Positions 24,856 to 35,221 of a stretch of DNA of 49,861 nucleotides are shown here, piece by piece (the first letter of the stretch is position 1; each line of letters opens with the position of its first letter). Source of the stretch: Myxococcales bacterium (GTDB lineage: Bacteria > Myxococcota_A > Bradymonadia > Bradymonadales > Bradymonadaceae); the NCBI GenBank assembly GCA_007120035.1, contig SKON01000124.1:1-49861 (forward strand), given 5' to 3'. The notes below the pieces were generated by a model. It had not been told where the DNA came from, made no database searches, and saw only the letters and a list, made by a program, of their open reading frames with translations. A program made the position numbers and the translations under genes.

Positions 24856-26101
24856 AGATCATGCACACCGAGGTTCGGTCATCGCCACCCATATTGGCGG
24901 TGATCCCCACCTTGGGCACGTCGGCAAGCTGGTAGTCGCCGCACTGACCTTTCATCTGGCGGTAGACCTCCAGCACCTGCTTGACCCCGGTGGCTCCCAC
25001 CGGGTGGCCGAAGGCCAGGAGCCCGCCGCCGGTATTCACCGGGATCGAACCCTTCAGGCCCGTGGCTCCCGACCTGGCGAGGTCGGCGCCTTGGCCGGGC
25101 TCGGCGAAGCCCAGGGCCTCCACCATCAGGCACTCCGTGACGGCGAAGCAGTCATGGACCTCGGCGACGTCCACCTCCTGAGGGGTCACCCCGGCGTCCT
25201 CGTAGGCCACCTGGGCGGCCTTCTTGGTCGTCGAAAGCTCCGTGAAGTTCTCCACCCGACCCAGGCCGCCCGTGGCCTGGCCGTAACTGACGAGCTCCAC
25301 ACAGTCGGACTCCGAGATCCCGAGCCGCTTCAGGCCCTCTTCGGTGGCCAGGATCACCGCGGCGCCGCCGTCGCTGACCTGGGAGCAATCGGAGACCTTC
25401 AGGTGGGGCTTCAGCTCTTCGTTGCGCAAGAACGCCGGGTTGCGGTCACCGGCCACGGCGGCGGTCTCCAGATCCCAGCTCACCTCTCGCATGTGGGCGT
25501 GAGGGTTCTTATTGGCATTCTGGTAGGCCTTCACCGTGACGTGGGCGATGTCTTCGTCAGTCACGCCGTAGGCGCTCTTGTAGTGCATCGCCCGCCGGGC
25601 GAACATCGCCGGGAAGGTGAAGTCGTCGATCTCCCGCTCTTCCTCCCAGTGGGCGGCCCGGGCCAAAAACCCCGCGCCGTCGCGAGCGCTCACCGTGGTC
25701 TGTACCTCGGCGCCTGCGGCGAGCACCACGTCGCTGCCAGCGTGGAGGGCGTCGACGGCAGCCACCACGGCCAGACCACCGGACGCGCAGGCCCCTTCCA
25801 GACGAGCGAAAGGGGTGCCTTCCAGGGCCTCGTCGGCCCGGACGGCCATCGCCCCCAGGTGGCCCTGATTGCTGAAGAGTTCGCCGGCGAAGTTGCCGAT
25901 GAACCCACGGTCGATCTCGGCAGCGCTCACCCCGGTCTTCGCCAAGGCTCCCCGAATCGCCGCCGTCAGATACTCCTCCAGCGTGGGGTTTTCCCGCTTC
26001 CCAAAGTCGGGGTGCTTCTTCCAGATGAAGTCGGGGTGCATCTTCCCGATGAAGGTCGTCAGATCGCCGCCGACCACGAAGATTCGCTTGCTCGGTTTCA
26101 C
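24842..26101 (-). CDS. Thiolase (acetyl-CoA acetyltransferase / SCP-x type)
   Basis: A 419-residue thiolase-superfamily enzyme. The nucleophilic Cys is in LEGACASGG (C105), and a His-containing block GHPVGATG and a HDCFAV block are present. C-terminal residues (ANMGGDDRTSVCMIF) differ from the CxGGG end of biosynthetic PhaA-type thiolases and fit the lipid-transfer/SCP-x-like subgroup often annotated as acetyl-CoA acetyltransferase. The likely role is fatty acid or steroid-like acyl-CoA cleavage, or acetoacetyl-CoA formation feeding the mevalonate pathway; the latter is a guess prompted by the phosphomevalonate-kinase-like gene further on. The GTG start has GGAG five bases upstream. A hairpin separates it from the preceding gene. 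Confidence 0.88.
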   Translation of the reverse strand: MKPSKRIFVVGGDLTTFIGKMHPDFIWKKHPDFGKRENPTLEEYLTAAIRGALAKTGVSAAEIDRGFIGNFAGELFSNQGHLGAMAVRADEALEGTPFARLEGACASGGLAVVAAVDALHAGSDVVLAAGAEVQTTVSARDGAGFLARAAHWEEEREIDDFTFPAMFARRAMHYKSAYGVTDEDIAHVTVKAYQNANKNPHAHMREVSWDLETAAVAGDRNPAFLRNEELKPHLKVSDCSQVSDGGAAVILATEEGLKRLGISESDCVELVSYGQATGGLGRVENFTELSTTKKAAQVAYEDAGVTPQEVDVAEVHDCFAVTECLMVEALGFAEPGQGADLARSGATGLKGSIPVNTGGGLLAFGHPVGATGVKQVLEVYRQMKGQCGDYQLADVPKVGITANMGGDDRTSVCMIFKNL

Positions 26102-26153
26102 GTTCGCTCCTTGTCGCTTTCAGTAGGGCTTTCAGTACCAATCGTCTTCTGCA

Positions 26154-26180
26154 GGCCTGGCCACAACAGGCGGCCAGGCC
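26154..26180 (-). terminator. GC-rich hairpin between membrane-protein and thiolase genes
   Basis: GGCCTGGCC (26154-26162) and GGCCAGGCC (26172-26180) form a perfect 9-bp stem with a 9-base loop, 32 bp past the stop of the upstream minus-strand gene. There is no clear U-tract, so it may be a weak or Rho-assisted terminator. Confidence 0.45.
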
Positions 26181-26211
26181 CTCTCATTTCATCGTCCTGG
26201 CGCCGAGAGGC

Positions 26212-27234
26212 TTACGCCATCGGGGGCAGGGCGATCTTGTCGCCCGGCTTGACCCCGGCCTGCCGCAACTCTTCGGCCTTCTCATCCCGGGCCGCGAAGA
26301 GGCGACCCACCTTCTTGTGGATCGGCTTCAGCTTCGCCTCCCACTCCGGATCGGGCACCTGGCCTTCGGTCTCCCGGCGGTAGGTGACCATCGTGTAGGC
26401 CAGGGCGAAGGGCTCGAAGATGGCGAGCTCGATGAACCGGGCCAAGAGGAAGGCCATGGCCGCCCCGAAGAGAACCAGGAGCTCTCCGTAGCCGTCCATG
26501 GACCGGCCCACCATGGCGGTGAAGAGCAGTCCCGGCACCATGAACATCACCAGGAGCAGGAGATTGAAGACCTTGCCGATCACGTAGATCTTGGCCGCCG
26601 TGATCACGATGGCCTTGGTGTTCTGAGCGTAGAGAATCAGCCCCTGGACGGCCCCGTCGTAGGCGTTGGGGTTCCGCTGGGCGATGGCGTAGGAGAGGAT
26701 CGCGTCGTCCACGTAGCTCGCCGCCCGCCGAATGATGGTCAGGATGATCTGCCGCAGCTTCTGCATACTCTGGGGCAACCACCGGGTCAGCCGGCTGATC
26801 CGACGGCTCAGAGACCGCACGGCGGCGTCCACGGCCTCGTGGACGAGCCACAGGACGGTGACGTCCTTAAAATAGGTCTCGATGATCTTCTTGCCGTAGG
26901 CGAATTGCCCCGGTCCTTTCGGGACGTCTCGCCCCAGCATCACCTCCGTCATGGCCGCCACATGAGGGGCTTTGACCATGTAGAGCACATATCGCCGGGC
27001 CAGCCGCCACATGGGCCACCCGAAGCCGATGGCGATGATGAAACAGATCAACACCCCCATCCCGGACTCCAGCACGGCCCCGAGGAAGAGCCCCAGACCG
27101 CCCCAGAACCCGAACCACATCAAGGCGATGAAGAAGAACACCGCGTAGACCGCCAGCCGGGTCAGCAGCATGGGGATCGTCGCCGCCAGGAGGCCCAGAG
27201 CCTCCTTCATATAACTGCCCTTCGCCGTAGCCAT
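26212..27234 (-). CDS. Multi-pass membrane protein of unknown function
   Basis: A 340-residue protein with hydrophobic segments at about 12-60 (two helices; LLAATIPMLLTRLAVYAVFF, GGLGLFLGAVLESGMGVLIC), 65-80, 205-240 (VITAAKIYVIGKVFNLLLLVMF) and 250-290. Between them is a basic, helical cytoplasmic region with RRISRLTRWLPQSMQKLRQI. The C-terminal ~40 residues are charged. No transporter signature was identified. The ATG at 27234 is preferred to 27243, because GGAG directly abuts the latter. It is a stand-alone gene between pdxH and the thiolase, both also on the minus strand. Confidence 0.7.
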   Translation of the reverse strand: MATAKGSYMKEALGLLAATIPMLLTRLAVYAVFFFIALMWFGFWGGLGLFLGAVLESGMGVLICFIIAIGFGWPMWRLARRYVLYMVKAPHVAAMTEVMLGRDVPKGPGQFAYGKKIIETYFKDVTVLWLVHEAVDAAVRSLSRRISRLTRWLPQSMQKLRQIILTIIRRAASYVDDAILSYAIAQRNPNAYDGAVQGLILYAQNTKAIVITAAKIYVIGKVFNLLLLVMFMVPGLLFTAMVGRSMDGYGELLVLFGAAMAFLLARFIELAIFEPFALAYTMVTYRRETEGQVPDPEWEAKLKPIHKKVGRLFAARDEKAEELRQAGVKPGDKIALPPMA

Positions 27235-27375
27235 CTCCACCATCTCCGGAATTATGGTACTCCAACGCCGGCCCCCAACCTAGATCCGAGCCTCGTCGGG
27301 GTCAACACCGACGCGGTTCCGGGGTGTGATCGAGTTCCCTCGGTCGGGACGTCGCCAGTCCCACGCCGCCCGGCC

Positions 27376-27966
27376 CTACGGATAGAGCCGATGCCGCTCC
27401 CATCCGGGGCCGACGGCGAGAAACCGCCACCGGTCGTGGAGGCGATGGTCCCCGAGCCGCCAGAACTCGATCCGTCGGGGGATCACCCGGAACCCGGACC
27501 AGAAGTCGGGGCGGGGCACGGGCCCTCCCTCGAACTGCTCTCGGGCAGCGATCCACCGGTCCTCCAACACGTCCCGGCTCAGCAAGGGAGCGCTCTGGTG
27601 GGAGGCCCAGGCCCCGAGCTGGGACTCCCGGGGACGGCTGGCGAAGTAGGCGTCAGCCTCGGCGTCGGTGACGGGCTCTACGGCCCCGTCGATCCGGACC
27701 TGACGGCCCAGAGTCTTCCACCAGAAGTTCAAGGCCGCCTCAGGGGTATGCTCCAGGTGTTGGCCCTTCTCGCTGAGGAGGTTGGTGTAGAACACAAACC
27801 CCTTGCGGTCGTGGGCCTTCAACAACACAATGCGGGTGGTCGGAGCCCCGTCGGGGCTGACCGTGGCGAGACCCATCGCGGTGGGCTCGATCTCGTCGCT
27901 GGCCAGGGCTTCGTCAAACCACAATCGGAACCAATCATAGGGATCGTCCATGGGCATCGTCGGCAT
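27376..27966 (-). CDS. pdxH: Pyridoxamine/pyridoxine 5'-phosphate oxidase
   Basis: A 196-residue FMN enzyme that makes pyridoxal 5'-phosphate from PNP or PMP using O2. Characteristic segments are DPYDWFRLWFDEA at the N-terminus, MGLATVSPDGAPTTRIVLLKAHD (FMN phosphate contacts), FVFYTNLLSEKG, ALNFWWKTLGRQVRIDG, SRPRESQLGAWASHQS and the C-terminal DRWRF...ERHRLYP. ATG 27966 with GGAG five bases upstream is chosen. The frame is open to 28065 but that would overlap the divergent clpS leader. The product supplies PLP for enzymes such as the diaminopimelate decarboxylase half encoded downstream. Confidence 0.95.
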   Translation of the reverse strand: MPTMPMDDPYDWFRLWFDEALASDEIEPTAMGLATVSPDGAPTTRIVLLKAHDRKGFVFYTNLLSEKGQHLEHTPEAALNFWWKTLGRQVRIDGAVEPVTDAEADAYFASRPRESQLGAWASHQSAPLLSRDVLEDRWIAAREQFEGGPVPRPDFWSGFRVIPRRIEFWRLGDHRLHDRWRFLAVGPGWERHRLYP

Positions 27967-28109
27967 AAGTTCTCCATCACAACGGTTTGGGAAGTGGCTG
28001 GGTTCGGTGTGCGGGACCCGCTTGGGATCGGTTCTTCGGCGCTTAGGTTCTCTGATATGTCTCACCGGTCTTCATGATACTGACCGATGTTCTCGCCGGG
28101 AGATATGAC

Positions 28110-28418
28110 GTGAGTCAACACGAACGAGACACGGAGGTCGTCACCAAACCGAAGCCCAAGGTCAAGAAACCCCGCTTATTCAAGGTGATCTTTCATAACG
28201 ATGACTACACGACCATGGAGTTTGTCGTCCAGGTCTTGGAGTCGATCTTCCACAAAGGGCCCGCCGAAGCAGCGCAGATCATGCTCCGGGTCCACCAGAA
28301 AGGATGGGGCGTCGCCGGGGTCTACCCCCGAGCCATCGCCGAGACCAAGGTCGCCGCCACCATCGAGCGCGCCCGCCAGGAGGGGCATCCCCTCCTGGTG
28401 ACTATGGAACCCGAATGA
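28110..28418 (+). CDS. clpS: ClpS adaptor for ClpA
   Basis: A 102-residue adaptor that delivers N-degron substrates to ClpAP. The core FKVIFHNDDYTTMEFVV contains the NDD(Y/F)TxMxFV motif lining the N-terminal-residue pocket, followed by LESIFHK, QIMLRVHQKGWGVAGVYPR and AETK. A disordered charged N-terminus with KPKPKVKKP precedes it, as usual. The frame begins earlier with ATG 28074, but GTG 28110 is preferred because GGGAG lies seven bases upstream and the protein then has the normal length. clpA follows after 27 bp. Confidence 0.95.
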   Translation: MSQHERDTEVVTKPKPKVKKPRLFKVIFHNDDYTTMEFVVQVLESIFHKGPAEAAQIMLRVHQKGWGVAGVYPRAIAETKVAATIERARQEGHPLLVTMEPE

Positions 28419-28445
28419 GGCGAGTTTGTCGCCGGAGCACAGCCC

Positions 28446-30724
<2,279 letters not shown>

Positions 30725-30728
<4 letters not shown>

Positions 30729-31693
30729 CCCTCGCCAGGGCCCCTGGAAAGCTCTTTCTCTTCGGGGAGTACTCCGTGCTCGCCGGCGGCGCCGCCGTCG
30801 TCGCCGCCACGGATCGGGCCGTACGAGCCGAGGCCCTGCCCCAGAGGAAGCAGGGGTATCGGGTCCGGGGTGCCCGCTTCGCTGAGCCTCGGAGGCTCCC
30901 AGAGCTCGTCGCCGAGGTCTTCCGGGAGTCCCTGGGCACGTCACCAAACATCGACGCCCTCCTCTTGGACGTCACCGACCTCTACCACGACGGCGAGAAG
31001 CTCGGGCTCGGGTCCTCGGCGGCCTCCACGGTCGCCCTGGTTCGGGCTCTGGGGCCGGCGCTCGAGGACCGTCAGGTCTTCGACATCGCCATGGAGGCCC
31101 ACCTGCGGCTCCAGGGCGGTCGGGGCTCCGGCGCCGACATCGCCGCCTCGGCCTTCAGCTCCACCCTCCTCTACCAACTCCGGAGCCCCTCCCCGGGCTT
31201 CGTCGACATCCTCCACCCACCTCGGCTCGAGTTCTCAGTGACCACGGAGCACGCGCTCATCGAGCCGGACCTCCCGTTCCCACCGGAACTCGCCATCGTC
31301 GCGACCTGGACCGGAGCGCCGGCCCGATCCACCTCGTTCATTCGGGGAGTCATGCAGGCCCTGTCGACCCATCACTCCGAGGTCGCGCACCTGATGCAGA
31401 CCCTCTCCGATTGTGCCGTCCAGGGACACCGTGCCCTGCAAGAGGGCTCCGCCCGGGGGGTGATCGACGCCTTCCAGGCCGCCGACAGCGCCATGGAGGC
31501 CCTGGGCAGTGTCTGCGATCTACCGATCGTGACCGACGCCCACCGGCGGCTGCGGGAGCTCACCGCTCCCGACGGTGTCGTGGTCAAACCCTCCGGTGCT
31601 GGTGGGGGAGACTTCTCGCTGGTGGCCGGTACCCCGGAAACCGTGGAAGAACTCACGGCCTACCTGGGAGACGTGACGATTCGAGTCGCTTGA
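30725..31693 (+). CDS. GHMP kinase, phosphomevalonate kinase-like
   Basis: A 322-residue GHMP-superfamily kinase. Motif 1 is ARAPGKLFLFGEYSVLAGG (~4-22), motif 2 KLGLGSSAASTVAL (~95-108) and motif 3 KPSGAGGGDFSL (~286-297). The PGKLFxFGEYxVL start and the SGAGGGD motif are most like phosphomevalonate kinases, which act in the mevalonate route to isopentenyl diphosphate. A mevalonate kinase or related sugar kinase is a less likely reading. No other mevalonate-pathway gene is adjacent. The GTG start overlaps clpA by four bases (GTGA), so it is translationally coupled to the protease subunit. It converges with sdhB across 9 bp. Confidence 0.78.
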
Positions 31694-31702
31694 CCTAACG
31701 GA

Positions 31703-32464
31703 TCAGTGGCTCGTGAACATCGACTTCAGATACTCCCGCCGCATCCGGGCGATCACGTCGATGGAGATCTCCTTCGGACAGGCCGCCTCACACTCGCCGA
31801 TATTTGAGCAGGCTCCGAAGCCTTCCTCGTCCATCTGCTCCACCATTCGTTTCGCACGCCGAGTGGACTCCGCCTTGCCCTGAGGCAGCATGGCCAGGTG
31901 GCTGATCTTAGCGCCTGTGAAGAGCGACGCTGAGGCGTTCGGGCAGGCCGCCACGCAGGCGCCGCACCCGATACAGGCCGCGGCATCGAAGGCGGCGTCG
32001 GCCCGGGGCTTGGGGATCTTCAGAGAGTTGGCGTCGGGCTTCGGCCCGGTCTTCACCGACACGTATCCGCCGGCAGCGATGATTCGGTCCAGGGCGGTCC
32101 GATCGACCACCAGGTCCTTGATCACCGGGAAGCCGTCGGCTCGCCAGGGCTCGACCACGATGGTCTCCCCATGGCGGAACACCCGCATATGAAGCTGACA
32201 CACCGTGGTGCCCCGCTCCGGACCATGGGCCTGGCCGTTGACTACACACCCACAGGTCCCGCAGATCCCCTCTCGGCAGTCGCTGTCGAACTCGATGGGA
32301 TCCTCGCCAGACTTGATCAGGTCTTCGTTGATCACGTCCAAGAGCTCCAGGAAGGACATGTCGGGGTTGACGTCTTCCTGGGTGTAGGTCCGAAACTCCC
32401 CTTCGTCCTCCGGCCCGGACTGGCGCCAGACCTTCAAGTGTACTGTCATCGATTCCTGCGCCAT
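31703..32464 (-). CDS. sdhB: Succinate dehydrogenase/fumarate reductase iron-sulfur subunit
   Basis: A 253-residue subunit carrying three Fe-S clusters. The [2Fe-2S] ligands are in [11 protein letters not shown] plus a later C in TTVCQLHM. The [4Fe-4S] and [3Fe-4S] clusters come from [13 protein letters not shown] and [15 protein letters not shown]. The motif set and length fit the non-classical SdhB found with a single-subunit cytochrome b. AGGAG lies seven bases before ATG 32464. It is the last gene of sdhC-sdhA-sdhB and links the flavoprotein to the membrane anchor on the cytoplasmic face. Confidence 0.95.
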   Translation of the reverse strand: MAQESMTVHLKVWRQSGPEDEGEFRTYTQEDVNPDMSFLELLDVINEDLIKSGEDPIEFDSDCREGICGTCGCVVNGQAHGPERGTTVCQLHMRVFRHGETIVVEPWRADGFPVIKDLVVDRTALDRIIAAGGYVSVKTGPKPDANSLKIPKPRADAAFDAAACIGCGACVAACPNASASLFTGAKISHLAMLPQGKAESTRRAKRMVEQMDEEGFGACSNIGECEAACPKEISIDVIARMRREYLKSMFTSH

Positions 32465-32500
32465 ACCACTACTCCTTCACGGTCCGACGATCACTGACGT

Positions 32501-34414
32501 TTACTTATAGCTTCGCGTCGACGGGGTCACGTTCTCGAAAACCAGCTCTTCCTTGTGCTTCACGGGGTCGCCGCCCTTATTGTACTCCCAGGCGGCCACA
32601 TGGCTGAAGTTCTCGTCATCCCGCAGGGCTTCACCCTCGTCGGTCTGATACTCTTCACGGAAGTGACCACCGCAAGACTCCTCGCGCTCTGAGGCGTCGA
32701 CGGCCATCAGCTCGGCGAGCTCCAGGAAGTCGGCGACCCGGCCTGCGACCTCGAGCATCTTATTGAACCCGTCGTCCCCGGAGACCTTCACGCCGGCGTG
32801 GAACTCTTCGCGAAGGGCCACGATCTTCTCCCGAGCCTTGGCGAGCCCTTCCTTGGTGCGGCTCATCCCGACCTCGTCGTACATCACGTCTCCGAGGTCC
32901 TTGTAGATATCGATCACGGTCCGCTTGCCATCGCTCTTCAGGAGCTTCTTGACCCCCTCTTCGACCTCATTCTCGGCGGCCGCGAAGGCGTCGTGTTCCG
33001 TGGTCGCTTCGGGGATATCGTAGTTCGCCAGGTAGTTGCCGATCGTATAGGGCACCACGAAGTACCCGTCGGCCAACCCCTGCATCAGGGCGCTGGCTCC
33101 AAGCCGGTTGGCCCCGTGGTCCGAGAAGTTGGCCTCCCCGGCCACGAAGAGTCCCGGGATATTGCTCATCAGCTCGTAGTCCACCCACAGACCACCCATG
33201 GTGTAATGGACGGCAGGGTAGATCCGCATCGGGACCTTGTAGGGATCCTCGTCGGTGATCTTGTGATACATGTGGAAGAGGTTCCCGTACTTGTCCCGGA
33301 TCGTATCCTCGCCCTGCTCGTCGATGGCGTCAGCGAAGTCGAGGTACACCGCCCGCCCCGTCGGGGGCACGCCGCGCCCCTCGTCGCAGACGTATTTGGC
33401 GTTTCGAGAGGCCACGTCGCGAGGCACGAGGTTCCCGAAGCTCGGATACTTGCGCTCCAGGTAGTAGTCCCGCTCGCTCTCGGCGATGTCCTTGGGGTCC
33501 TTCTTGGCGTCCTCTTTCTTCTTCGGCACCCAGACCCGCCCATCGTTTCGCAGACTCTCGCTCATCAGGGTGAGCTTGGACTGGTAGTCCCCCTTCTGGG
33601 GGATGCAGGTGGGGTGAATCTGCACGTAGCAGGGGTTGGCGAAGTAAGCGCCCCGGCGATGACACCGCCAGGCCGCTGTCGCGTTGGAGTTGAACGCGTT
33701 CGTCGACAGGAAGTAGGTCCGCCCGTAGCCGCCGGTGCAGAGCACCACCGCTTCGGCTTCGTGGCGCTCGAGATCACCGGTCTTCAGGTTCCGGACGATG
33801 ATCCCTCGGGCCTTGCCATCCACCAGAACCAGATCGAGCATCTCTCGGCGAGGCAGAATCTCGACGCTGCCCTCGTCGGCCTGCCGCATCAGCGCCTGAT
33901 AGGCTCCCAGCAGGAGCTGCTGCCCCGTCTGACCGCGAGCGTAGAAGGTCCGCGACACCTGAGCGCCGCCGAAGGACCGGTTGGCGAGCTCGCCGCCGTA
34001 CTCCCGAGCGAAGGGGACTCCCTGAGCCACGGCCTGGTCGATGATATTATTACTCACCTGCGCGAGCCGGTAGACGTTGGCCTCCCGGCTTCGGAAGTCG
34101 CCGCCCTTGATGGTGTCGTAGAAGAGCCGCCAGACGCTGTCCCCATCGTTGGGGTAGTTCTTGGCGGCGTTGATCCCGCCCTGGGCCGCGATGGAGTGGG
34201 CCCGCCGTGGGGAGTCCTGAATGCAGAAGGCTTTGACCTTGTAGCCCATCTCTCCCAGGGATGCCGCCGCTGACGCACCGGCCAGGCCGGTCCCCACGAC
34301 GATCACGGAGATGCCCTTCTTGTTGTTCGGGGCGACCAGCTTGATCTCATGGAGCCGGTTGACCCATTTCTCCTGCAGGGGCCCCTCGGGTACTCTCGAG
34401 TCCAACTTCGACAT
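32501..34414 (-). CDS. sdhA: Succinate dehydrogenase/fumarate reductase flavoprotein subunit
   Basis: A 637-residue flavoprotein that oxidises succinate to fumarate. The N-terminal dinucleotide loop is [18 protein letters not shown], and [15 protein letters not shown] holds the His that covalently binds FAD. Family blocks are [35 protein letters not shown] (substrate His and domain) and [20 protein letters not shown] 34414 is chosen for GGGAG seven bases upstream; the frame continues to TTG 34420. The gap to sdhB is 36 bp and to sdhC 16 bp. Confidence 0.96.
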   Translation of the reverse strand: MSKLDSRVPEGPLQEKWVNRLHEIKLVAPNNKKGISVIVVGTGLAGASAAASLGEMGYKVKAFCIQDSPRRAHSIAAQGGINAAKNYPNDGDSVWRLFYDTIKGGDFRSREANVYRLAQVSNNIIDQAVAQGVPFAREYGGELANRSFGGAQVSRTFYARGQTGQQLLLGAYQALMRQADEGSVEILPRREMLDLVLVDGKARGIIVRNLKTGDLERHEAEAVVLCTGGYGRTYFLSTNAFNSNATAAWRCHRRGAYFANPCYVQIHPTCIPQKGDYQSKLTLMSESLRNDGRVWVPKKKEDAKKDPKDIAESERDYYLERKYPSFGNLVPRDVASRNAKYVCDEGRGVPPTGRAVYLDFADAIDEQGEDTIRDKYGNLFHMYHKITDEDPYKVPMRIYPAVHYTMGGLWVDYELMSNIPGLFVAGEANFSDHGANRLGASALMQGLADGYFVVPYTIGNYLANYDIPEATTEHDAFAAAENEVEEGVKKLLKSDGKRTVIDIYKDLGDVMYDEVGMSRTKEGLAKAREKIVALREEFHAGVKVSGDDGFNKMLEVAGRVADFLELAELMAVDASEREESCGGHFREEYQTDEGEALRDDENFSHVAAWEYNKGGDPVKHKEELVFENVTPSTRSYK

Positions 34415-34430
34415 CTTCAAACTCCCTTGA

Positions 34431-35120
34431 CTACATCAGGAACAGATAGAGCGGAATTCCCAGAAATCCGATGGCCAGCAGCACGGCGATGAACATCCCG
34501 ATGGCGTTGATCGCTCCCGACCACTCGGGCTTCATCGCTCCCACGGACTGGAAGGCGCTCCAGAACCCGTGGCGTAGGTGGAACCCCAGGACCAAGCCGG
34601 CGGCCATGTAGAACGCGACCCAGCCGGGATGCTGGAAAGCCTCCACCACCAATCCGTAGAGGTTGGTCATCTCCTGGCCTTCCACGTAGATCTTGCCGGC
34701 CTCCGTGACCTTCCGCACTCGGAAATGCCAGAGGTGGACCACGATGAAGATCCCCAGAAAGATGCCGGAGAAGATCATATTCGCCGACAGGAGGGTCATA
34801 TTGCTCGGCCCCCCCTTGGTCTTGATGCCCTCCTTGTAGGCTTTCTTTCGAGCAGCGCGATTCTTCAACGTGACCGTCACACCCCAGAAGATGTGAATCA
34901 GGATCACCGCCAGGAGCCCCATCTCGATCACGTAGAGGAACGGCCCCAGATCCTCGAACGCGGCGGCGTACTTATTGAACGCTACCCCACCGTCGGGGAC
35001 CAAGAGGGTTAGGTTCCCCAACAGGTGAACAATCACGAAGAGCACAAGCGCGATGCCCGAGATAGACATCACAAACTTGCGCCCGATGGACGACTCCAGC
35101 GCCCGACTCAAAGGTATCAT
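34431..35120 (-). CDS. sdhC: Succinate dehydrogenase cytochrome b subunit (b558 type)
   Basis: A 229-residue membrane anchor with five predicted helices, as in the Bacillus/epsilon-type single cytochrome b subunit, which binds two haems and replaces the SdhC+SdhD pair. His residues lie in or next to the helices ([50 protein letters not shown]) in positions fit for haem ligation. It starts the sdhCAB operon with GGAG eight bases before ATG 35120. The 101-bp gap to lysCA must hold the operon promoter; no clear consensus boxes were identified there. Confidence 0.93.
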   Translation of the reverse strand: MIPLSRALESSIGRKFVMSISGIALVLFVIVHLLGNLTLLVPDGGVAFNKYAAAFEDLGPFLYVIEMGLLAVILIHIFWGVTVTLKNRAARKKAYKEGIKTKGGPSNMTLLSANMIFSGIFLGIFIVVHLWHFRVRKVTEAGKIYVEGQEMTNLYGLVVEAFQHPGWVAFYMAAGLVLGFHLRHGFWSAFQSVGAMKPEWSGAINAIGMFIAVLLAIGFLGIPLYLFLM

Positions 35121-35221
35121 GACACCAACTCCACTCGACCTGCGTTGCAGAACACCTCACTCACGCCCGACGTCCTTAACACGAAACCTCAACCCACGAA
35201 AGCACGCCGGTCTTCCAATTT

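Noticed and set aside
26317-28077. A 586-residue plus-strand frame across the membrane-protein and pdxH genes
   Set aside because: His/Pro/Glu-rich shadow of two minus-strand genes, with no domain.
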